Shown here: positions 56,428-64,000 of the stretch, one piece after another
Numbering within the stretch: the first letter of the stretch is position 1
How the letters are laid out: each line of letters opens with the position of its first letter
Source of the DNA: Podocnemis expansa
Taxonomy: Eukaryota; Chordata; Testudines; Podocnemididae
Direction of reading: 5' to 3'
Assembly (NCBI GenBank): GCA_007922195.1
Contig: ML681994.1
Location: forward strand, 46,291,434 to 46,355,433
Length of the DNA: 64,000 bases
Notes under the pieces: model-generated
Told to the model about the DNA's origin: nothing
Databases searched by the model: none
What the model saw: the letters and a program-made list of their open reading frames with translations, nothing else
Program-made: the position numbers and the translations under genes

Positions 56428-57410
56428 GTAAGCATTTTCAAAATGTAAAACACCACTTTAGAGTTCTGACCAGTTAATTTGCTATAAATATTAGTTATTA
56501 TACTCAATTTATATAATATGAACTCCTATAGGTAGCTACATTGTAATGTATTTATAATGGCTGTACACAGTTTTACTAGAAGTCAAAATCTAAATTGTGG
56601 TGTTGAGTTGTTGCTCATGGTAGGTTACAGAGCTGCCCTAGGAGGAGTGCAGCTGTTTTGTCAGCTTTTGAAAAGCATAGCAGGCCTCTCCATCCATATA
56701 GAATAGCTTCATTAGTTGGGGTGCAAAAGTATATGTTCAGGACCTTGCCATTTTTGGGAAGACTTGCCCCACAATTGGTGCAAAGTCTTGCAGAGTTAAG
56801 GGAGTGCAAGGATTATGATAGTTTTTGTTCCTTACTCCAGAGTGCCAGGGATAAGGGTGGAAGAAGGCTTCTTATTACCATTTCATTTACTTGCTGTGGG
56901 GATGAAAATTAATATTTTATCCTATTTAATTAAGTAGTTAGACAAGCTGTGTTACTAGTTTGTCATAGGTATTTTGAGCAAAAGTAACTTCATGGTTTTT
57001 CTTATTCTTAAAAAGTAAAGTAATTCCTTTTTCAGGTTCTAACATCTGTATGCACATTGTCCTGATTAAATATGTTGGCAGATTTTAGGAAAATACTAAA
57101 CCACTTTAAATTGGTAGTTTATAGTTAGCTGTTACTTTACACCCAACCTTTGGGACATAATAACAGAAAAACAAAAGAACAGCAAATGAAGACAGTTGGC
57201 TTCTTGGAGTTTCCAGTATGGTCCTTGCTATCCTTAACTTCTGCCTGACACTAATTCTGCAGTTTAACGTGGGATAAATAGTGATGGAATTGGCAGAGAT
57301 AATTTCACAACTTAGATAGCAGTGCAGTTAAGGACTGTTGAGTGGCCTTAATATGACTCATAAGTAAAATACAGAGCTATTCTTGACTACTAAAAATATT
57401 TGTCTTACAG
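56428..57410 (+). other. PPP1R12A: PPP1R12A intron, 983 bp
   Basis: Donor gtaagc, acceptor tgtcttacag. AT-rich with no recognisable repeat or RNA gene; only short chance ORFs. Confidence 0.85.
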
Positions 57411-57505
57411 GAGAAGGATAATAAAGGAACTAGACTTGCATATGTTGCACCTACAATACCAAGACGATTGGCCAGTACATCTGATGTTGATGAAAAAGAA
57501 AACAG
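57411..57505 (+). CDS. PPP1R12A: PPP1R12A exon: PTIPRRLASTSD region
   Basis: 95-nt exon: 31 codons plus two bases (ag) of an Arg codon. The acceptor is gtcttacag and the donor ag|gtaact. The peptide starts EKDNKGTRLAYVAPTIPRRL and ends ASTSDVDEKEN. RRLASTSD is a conserved basic-residue-directed phosphorylation context in MYPT1, of the kind used by AMPK-related kinases with 14-3-3 binding; the kinase is inferred from family knowledge. DVDEKEN replaces the DIEEKEN I recall in mammals. The exon is intact, and its phase fits the following exon. Confidence 0.95.
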
Positions 57506-59612
57506 GTAACTCTTGAAGCTATGATTTGCTTTGTAACTATACACACAATTATTTGACATCACAATCTCTTGGGAACTAGTCCCTGGACCTCCGAAGTAAA
57601 AGGGCTGTTGAAGCTAATGTTAAAAGCTATTTTGGATGGTGTACATGTTGTGTACAATAGTGTCCCTTTTTCAATCCAAACTATTTGTCACTTGGATTCT
57701 TGTAACCAGACCATATATTGGAGTCACAAGACAACCAATGTCTTGTTGCTTCAGAACAGAATGTTGGTAAATTGCAGTATGTGACATTCTTACAGGAACA
57801 GTAGGGGCAGGCACATGTGGGGAAAGCACTAAATGGCTGTAATTCCTAAATCTTGTCTATTCTAACAAAATTAATACTGTTGTGGATGAGACTTAGGGAT
57901 GTGTGTTTTAACCACCAATTTACAGCAGGTTTTTATGTTGTGGTGAAACTGACTGAACCCTGTCCACACTAGCAGTTTAACACGCTTAGTTACAGTGTTA
58001 CTGTCGGCTGCTGAAATATGGTTACCGATTTTCCTAGTGTAGATATTCTGCTGTTCTCTTTACAATAGATACCATCAGGTTCTTAGAAGTTGGTGCTCTG
58101 TTTTGTTTTATGTGAGGTTACTTGGGCCCTTGCCTACATGTTCAGGTATTGTGTGCTTTCAGGGTGTGTGGTGTGTAAAGTGCACTAACATGTTACTTGG
58201 TCCCTGTAGAATCTGCTGATGTACACTGAAGGTTCCCAAGTGGACTTTAGCATAGTGGTGCTTGAAATAATCCTATGTTACTTTTAAACTATAGTGGAAG
58301 TCTGGTTTTGTGGGGAGAAAATTCAAATTTACCATTGCCTTTTTCCTCACTGAAAAATCTTTAAGTGCTAAATTATATTACTTCTAGAAGTTAATCATGT
58401 AGGCATTATCTCTGATGTCATGCATGCCGAATATTTTTGGAGGTTGTTAGGTGTTCTCATGTACTAAAGTGGTGGTAGTAGTAGGTACTTAAGGTCATTC
58501 ATTTACAACAATAAGTATTTGCTACATGTTCGCATTGCTGTTACAAGTGCATTCTCTTTTTTTTTTTTTTTTTTTCCCCTGCTTGAGTTATATCCAGTGT
58601 TACCATTTGAGATGCCCTCTAATCTTTTGCTACTTATATAAAATTTGTGGTGTATGGTAGGCTGGCTTTATTTTGTAGGGGCAAACATTTTCCAAGGATG
58701 ACTTGTGACAGCATAATTGTGGGAGTCCTGTACTTGTGTGATGTCGTTTTTTATGTGTCCATATGAATTGTGGAATTTCAGTCTAGCTAGGCACTGGCTG
58801 AAGAACTTTTGCTAGACTTACAGTCAGCAGCTAGGGGTACAGCTATGGACTAAAGGAATACGTGCTATCCTGGATATAACTCCACAGGGTTTTCTTCCCA
58901 CCCTCCTGCTTTGTCTGTGAGGTAGACTATTCTTTTTTCCCCTGGAATTTTCTTCATTTCTTTTTGTGTTTAAAAAAACAAACAAACCCGTGTTTATCAG
59001 TGTTCGTGGTAAAATTTCTAATTGGCTTTTTCGTTGGGGGATGAGGGGGTAGAGGATCTTTTAATTCCTATGCACCGCAAGATCTGGCTGGATATCCCTA
59101 TGAACTTAGTAATAGCTAATGCCATGTGGCAGATAATTAGATAGTGAACCTTGTGGGCCTTATTGCCCCCTAAATTTTCATTACCAGTGGTTCAAAGGGC
59201 AAAATAGCTTTTGAACTAAGAGAGATTCCCAGGAGAGAGAAATTCTTTGAAAATGACTTTGAAAAACCAAAATTATAGATAAGTAGTTTTCCCTTGGCTG
59301 CATTGTAGTGTCCCCGTATAGTAATGAGAGTTTTTCACCATCATGAGAAAATGAATCCAACACGTAAAAACTGACTATTAATTTGATATTTATGGTTTCC
59401 CTTCTCTTCCATGGCCATCAGTTATTAATGTTATTAGATATAGTAATTTAGTTATTGGAGCTTTGGAATTTTCTTATGGAAAGATAACACTGCTATCTGC
59501 ATAGAGAGGTGTATTTGCTCAAGACCCTATATTCTTTCTCCTTTCCCATCTGCACCCCCTTTTTAAGAAACAAACAAAACTATCTTGCAGAAAAACCCCA
59601 CTTTTTTTCTAG
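57506..59612 (+). other. PPP1R12A: PPP1R12A intron, 2.1 kb
   Basis: Donor gtaact, acceptor ctttttttctag. Contains MITE-like sequence around 57950-58290 and a T20+ run near 58553. The remainder is unannotated AT-rich intron. Confidence 0.8.
57950..58290. repeat. MITE-like sequence
   Basis: ccctgtccacactagcag and ttttcctagtgtagat look like an inverted end pair (about 57957-58043). A second MITE-like text follows (ttgcctacatgttcagg). Weakly supported. Confidence 0.4.
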
Positions 59613-59735
59613 GGACTCATCTGCTAACTCAATACGTAGTAGTGGTTCTTATACAAGAAGAAAATGGGAGGAAGATGCCAAGAAAAACAACTTGAATGAA
59701 GGCCCTACGTCAGTAAATACAAGTTATCAAAAAAG
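59613..59735 (+). CDS. PPP1R12A: PPP1R12A exon: SYTRRKWEED region (last exon in window)
   Basis: 123-nt exon. The first base (g) completes an Arg codon, 40 codons follow, and it ends with two bases (ag) of the next codon. The acceptor is ttttttctag and the donor ag|gtaggg. The peptide includes DSSANSIRSSGSYTRRKWEE, then DAKKNNLNEG and TSVNTSYQK. SYTRRKWEED is a recognisable MYPT1 marker. The C-terminal ~10 residues differ more from mammals than the rest. The following exons, which in the family carry the central insert, the inhibitory Thr sites and the leucine zipper, are outside the window. Confidence 0.94.
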
Positions 59736-60609
59736 GTAGGGCTGTGAACATGTGTACTGCTTTCAGCAAAATAAATGAACAAATTGTTAGCTTGTGTTTA
59801 AGGAAAATTATTAAATGATTATTGCATTTTTTCCCACTACCAGGACAGTTTTCAGTTAAACATTGCCACTGTAAAGATATCATTCTTTTTGTCATAAAAC
59901 AGATTTTAATTCCAAATTAATCCAAGAGAGATTCCAAAGTTAAAACCCTTGTAGCATAAATTCATTCTTAAATAAAACAAATAAGCCGATTTCACAAACA
60001 CTCCCATTATTTTTTCCTAAACATAATTTTACAAACATGCATAGAGTTTTGTGTGTACATCAGTTAAAGTTGCATAAATAATTTTCCATTCTGCCAATCT
60101 GGTTTTCAGACTTGACTTGGTATCTGAAATTAGGCTGAACTTTCCCACGTTTGGTCATTAGTTATCCAAATACTAGGTGACTGTTTTCTAAATGTTTGAA
60201 TAAAAATGATTCAGCCTCTTGTAAGTTTTAGGAAGATGGGGTTTAAAAAAAATTTTTTGTTCCTCTTTTGAGATTTACTGTACAAAGTTCTTGTGTTGAC
60301 ATCCTAGAAATAAAACTCTTTTCAGGCATGGCTACAGCTTTCATAGACTGTAGATATGCTTACCAATGAGAGAGGGAGGGAGGGAGATTTTGAGGAAAAC
60401 AGGCTCATGGTGTGAATGAGATTTGACTCCACTGAAAACAACTCTCCGTGCATGCAAATTACGTGTTGCACAGAGTTTTCCCACAGAGGCCCAGATCCTG
60501 CAAACACACACATGAATAATTTCTCAATAGAGTAATTCCATTAATCTCTATGGGTCTACTCACGTAGGTGTTAGTATGACTGGCCCATAAGTAAGTCAAC
60601 TGCATAGGT

Positions 60610-61609
60610 TAAAAGACGCAGGTCCCAGGAATTCTAGCCTTGCAAATCCAGCAAGAAGCCCTTGGACATGGGTTTCAGTCTGCATGACTCCTGCCTCAAG
60701 TGCTTTAGAGGAGTCACACCAAACATCTGCAAGAGTTTTTGGCTCTGCAGCAGAAAAGGGAGAAGTGCTCACTGGAAGCAGCTACTGTTGGAGGCAGCCT
60801 TATGGCTGTAAACACAAGGCCTGGCACTGTGAGCCTCGGTGTAGGAAACCTTGGCATCAGTGAGGGACTCAACACTGTAAAAGACCTTGTCGTCAAAGGA
60901 ATCTAGGGACCACATGTCTCCATCAGTGTGTGTTGCATGGCACCAGTCCCACTTGCTGGTGCCGAGGAAGAAGCATAGGGCCAAAAAGGGATGCTCTTTC
61001 AAGAAGAAGCTGCCCACTAAGGACTCTCAGCAGGAGAGCCTGGCCCAAGACCCCATGACTTCAGGCCTACAAGATGCCAAAGGGAGCCCAGTAAGAGTTG
61101 GCTCCCTGGCACAGCAGAGTGAAGTGGAGGAGATGGATGTGGTTTCCACTCCAAGCACTTGTTAGGCAGCATGGGACCTGCTCAGGAAGGATGCAAGGAC
61201 TTTGGTCGCAGGAAGGGCTGGGCCTTCACATAAATGTGAGGGGACTGAGAGAGGTCAAATTAACCTGCTGAACCTTAGGGCCCACTTTCAGGGAAGCACA
61301 TCACAGTGTCGACAGACAATACTGCAGCTGTGTTTTATGTGAACAGATGTTGGGGGAGGGGCACATTCCTCTCCCCCTGTGCAGAGAGGCAGTGAGACTG
61401 GGGCGAATGAATATCATGAGCTATGTGCATGGAAGCATTGCACCTTCCGGGTTTGCAGAACATTCTGGCAGATCATCTGTTTGTCATTCACTTGGCACAG
61501 ATGGTCCATTCAAACAGGTGTAATGTGGTAAATCTTTCAGAAGTGGACCTGTTAACCACTCAGTTGAATGGGAGCTGTCACCCAGCTCTGTTGCAATTGA
61601 GAACACAGT
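60610..61609 (+). mobile_element. DIRS deletion derivative (gag joined to RNase H)
   Basis: The first part (about 60655-61150) is gag-like: SCLKCF...NICKSFWLCSRKGR then QLLLEAAL in broken frames, and a Lys-rich stretch near 60960-61010. From about 61265 the text switches to RNase H and after: TVSTDNTAAVFYVN (61306-61347), SHAI/APSGFA-like text, and LHLPGLQNILADHL (61432-61473) plus a recombinase-proximal SEVDLLTTQLN (61534-61566). About 3 kb of RT is missing between them. The copy is cut at the right by an antisense CR1. Confidence 0.75.
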
Positions 61610-61610
61610 C

Positions 61611-64000
61611 ATAGAATCATAGAAACATAGGGTTGGAAGGGACCTCATAGGTCATCAAGTCCAACCCCCTGTCAGAGGCAGAACCACTCCCACTAAACCA
61701 TCCCAGTCATGGTTTTGTCCAGCCGGGCCTTAAACACCTCCAAAGATGGAGATTTCATCACGTCCCTTGGCAGCTCATTCCAAGGCTTCACCACTCGCCT
61801 AGGAAAAAAGTTTTTTCTAATATCCAGCCTCGACCTCCCTAACCGCAACTTGAGACCATTGCTCCTCGTTCTGTCCTCTGTTACTACCGAGAACAGTCGA
61901 GCTCCATCTTCCTTGGAGTATCCCTTCAAGTAGTTGAAGGTTGCTATCAAATCCCCCCTCAATCTTCTCTTCTGCAGACTAAATAAGCCTAATGCTTTCA
62001 GTCTTTCCTCATAGGGCTTGTGCTCCAGCCCTTTGATCATTTTGGTTGCCCTCCACTGAACTCTCTCTAGCATGTCCCTGTCCTTTTTGCAGTGGGGAGC
62101 CCAAAACTGAACACAGTATTCTGGATGTGGCCTCACCAGTGCAGAATAGAGGGGAAGGATCACATCCCTTGATCTGCTGGTAATACTTCTTTTGATGCAG
62201 CCCAGTATGCCATTGGCCTTTTTGGCAGCAAGAGCACACTGCTGACTCGTATCCAGCTTCCCATCCACCCCAGGTCCTTTTCTACACTGCTGCTACTTAG
62301 CTGAATGTTCCCCAGCCTGTAGCAGTGCATGGGATTTTTCCGTCCTACATGCAGGATTTTACACTTGTCCTTATTGAACTTCATAAGATTTTTATTAGCC
62401 CACAGTTCCAATTTATCTAGGTCTCCCTGAATCCTGTCCTTGCCCTCCAACGTGTCTACTGTTCCCCCCAGCTTTGTGTCATCTGCAAACTTACTGAGAG
62501 TGCAGTCTATTCCATCATCCAGATCATTGATGAAAATGTTGAACAGGACCGACCCCTGGGGCACACCACTCATGACTGGTTGCCAGCTAGACATGGAACC
62601 ATTGATTCCTACACGCTGAAACCTTTGATCTAGCTGGTTTTCTATCCACCTTATAGTCTACCTATCCAATCCATACTTCCTTAATTTGCCAATGAGAATG
62701 GTGTGGGGAACTGTATCAAAAGCCTTGCTAAAATCAAGGTATATGACATCAATGGTTCTTCCTGCATCTAGAAAACCAGTCATCTGATCATAGAAGGAAA
62801 TGAGATTGGTCAGGCATGATTTACCCTTGGTAAATCCATGCTGACTGTTCCTGATCACTTAATCCATCCTCAAACACTTAGAGGAAAATACTTTGAGAAT
62901 CTGCTCCATAATTTTGCCAGGGATTGAGGTGAGGCTGAGTGGTCTGTAATTCCCCAGATCCTCTTTTTTCCCTTTCTTGAAAATAGGCACTACATTTGCT
63001 TTTTTCCAATCCTCTGGCACCTCCCCCGTTCTCCATGAGTTTTGAAAGATAATGGACAGCGGTGCGGCTATTTCGTCGGCCAATTCCCTTAGCACCCTTG
63101 GATGTAGTTCGTCTGGCCCCATGGAGTTGTGCACATCCAGCTTCTCTTCTTCTCTCCAATCTGCCATACCCATGGTAGTGGGCTGGGAGCTGACCCTGCC
63201 TGTGAAAACTGAAGCAAAAAAAGCTTTGAGCACTTCAGCTTTTTCTTCATCCTCTGTCACAAGGATGCCTGCCCCATTCAGCAAGGGACCTACATCATCC
63301 CTGATCCTCTTCTTGTTATTAACATGCTTGTAGAACCCCTTCTTGTTATCCTTTACATCCCTCACTAGCCGCAACTCCATTTGCCCTTTTGGCCTTTCTG
63401 ATTTTATCCCTGCAGTCCCTAGCAATGTCTTTATATGCCTCCTTGGTCATCTGACCAAGCTTCCGCTTCCTTTTTATGTTTAGCTCAGAGCAGCATTCTC
63501 TGCTAAGCCATTCTGGCTGCCTCACGTGTTTGTTCTTTCTCCTAATTGGAATGGCAACTTCCTGTGCCCTTAGCAGGGTTTCTTTAAAATATAACCAACT
63601 CTCTTGGACTCCTTTCCCCTTTAGATTAGCTTTCCAAGGGATCCTGCCCATCAGGTCCCTGAGGGAGCCGAAATCTGCTTTTTTGAAGTCCAGGGTTTGT
63701 GTTTTGCTTCTTTTCTTCCTTCCTTTTAATCAGCATCCTGAATTCAACCATGTTATGGTCACTACTGCCTAGTTTGCCATTTACCTCTTCCTCCCTGATC
63801 AATTCTTCCCTGTTTGTGAGCAGCAGGTCGAGCAGTGCAAGGTCCCTAGTTGGTTCCTCTAGCATTTGTACTAGACAGTTGTCCCCAACACTCCCTAAAA
63901 ATTTCCTGGATTGCCCATGCACTGCTGTATTGGCCTCCCAGCAGATGTAAGGGTAACTGAAGTCCCCCATCAGCACCAGGGCCTGTGATCTCGAAGCTTC
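61611..64000 (-). mobile_element. CR1 LINE, antisense, running off the window
   Basis: The 3' tail on the minus strand is at 61611-61650 (atagaatcatagaaacatag, then ggttggaagggacctcatag). The element continues through the RT into the endonuclease at the window edge. It is highly similar to the 21.3-23.0 kb copy across their shared 1.7 kb. It inserted in a DIRS remnant. Confidence 0.93.
61693..63976 (-). pseudogene. CR1 ORF2 remnant: APE endonuclease C-terminus and reverse transcriptase
   Basis: Reading from 63976 down. Endonuclease end: MGDFSYPYICWEANT, LALLDLLLTNREELI and LGSSDHNMVEF, where the final SDH is the catalytic signature of APE-type nucleases. A linker follows (LKGKGVQESWLYFKETLL; QPEWLSRECCSELNIKRKRK). 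RT comes next with [65 protein letters not shown] and the catalytic [10 protein letters not shown] near 62485-62515. The C-terminal part (61693-62268) is one open frame of 191 codons. Frameshifts near 62160-62270, 62600-62660, 62858 and 63346-63430 kill the ORF. The endonuclease N-terminus lies beyond the window. Confidence 0.93.

Larger units (their letters stand above)
59736..64000 (+). other. PPP1R12A: PPP1R12A intron (3' part outside window)
   Basis: Begins at donor gtaggg and runs off the window. 59740-60600 is AT-rich intron with a GGGA-rich run near 60368-60386. It is followed by a DIRS deletion derivative (60610-61609) directly abutted by an antisense CR1 (61611 to the window end). 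No further PPP1R12A exon is seen. Confidence 0.8.

Noticed and set aside
61423..61614. 63-codon frame as a host ORF
   Set aside because: LHLPGLQNILADHL is a DIRS RNase H/post-RNase H motif; part of the deletion derivative.
1..64000. CRISPR arrays, bacterial operons, riboswitches, tRNA or rRNA genes
   Set aside because: The window is vertebrate intronic DNA; I saw no regular spacer array, no tRNA cloverleaf with A/B boxes I could support, and no rRNA.

Overview
This is vertebrate nuclear DNA: AT-rich, intron-dominated and full of interspersed repeats. It carries the middle of one protein-coding gene on the + strand. Ten exons with canonical splice sites and compatible phases encode a continuous piece of PPP1R12A (MYPT1, the targeting subunit of myosin light-chain phosphatase). 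The piece runs from the end of the third ankyrin repeat through repeats 4 to 6, the acidic linker and part of the Ser/Thr-rich central region. The first exons (PP1-binding N-terminus and first ankyrin repeats) lie left of the window. The inhibitory-phosphorylation and leucine-zipper exons lie to the right.

The repeat spectrum suggests a non-avian sauropsid, most probably a turtle. It combines CR1 LINEs, Penelope-like elements with an RT/GIY-YIG body, several DIRS-type tyrosine-recombinase retrotransposons and many hAT-like MITEs. This is an inference from repeat families; I cannot name the species.

Layout. 1-10117: intron with hAT MITEs, a GC-rich minisatellite, a triple-nested insertion (Penelope in hAT in hAT, 3374-5920) and a DNA transposon with a pyrimidine-rich core (8744-9742). 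10118-10236: exon. 10237-29938: a 19.7 kb intron with an old DIRS copy (15.7-19.6 kb), a CR1 (21.3-23.0 kb), short Penelope insertions and hAT MITEs. 29939-30098: exon. 30099-38719: intron with an almost full-length DIRS element (32.1-37.8 kb) that still has inverted terminal repeats. 38720-38864: exon. 38865-45779: intron with a 3'-truncated DIRS (41.1-43.4 kb). 45780-46648: three close exons finishing the ankyrin domain and encoding the acidic linker. 46649-51153: intron with a 100-base assembly gap inside a palindromic Penelope copy. 51154-59735: four further exons plus one unexpected candidate cassette exon (55717-55833). 59736-64000: intron with a gag-to-RNase H DIRS deletion derivative and a CR1 that runs off the window.

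The most interesting single signal is the candidate cassette exon at 55717-55833. It is 117 bp, phase 0 at both ends, has good splice sites, and its core looks like an ancient duplicate of part of the next constitutive exon, with mostly synonymous differences. The second is a set of Penelope insertions, several reduced to inverted dimers of the terminal repeat, bounded by 10-13 bp target-site duplications. All four DIRS segments lie in the host-gene orientation, while the Penelope RT copy and the two large CR1 copies are antisense to the gene.
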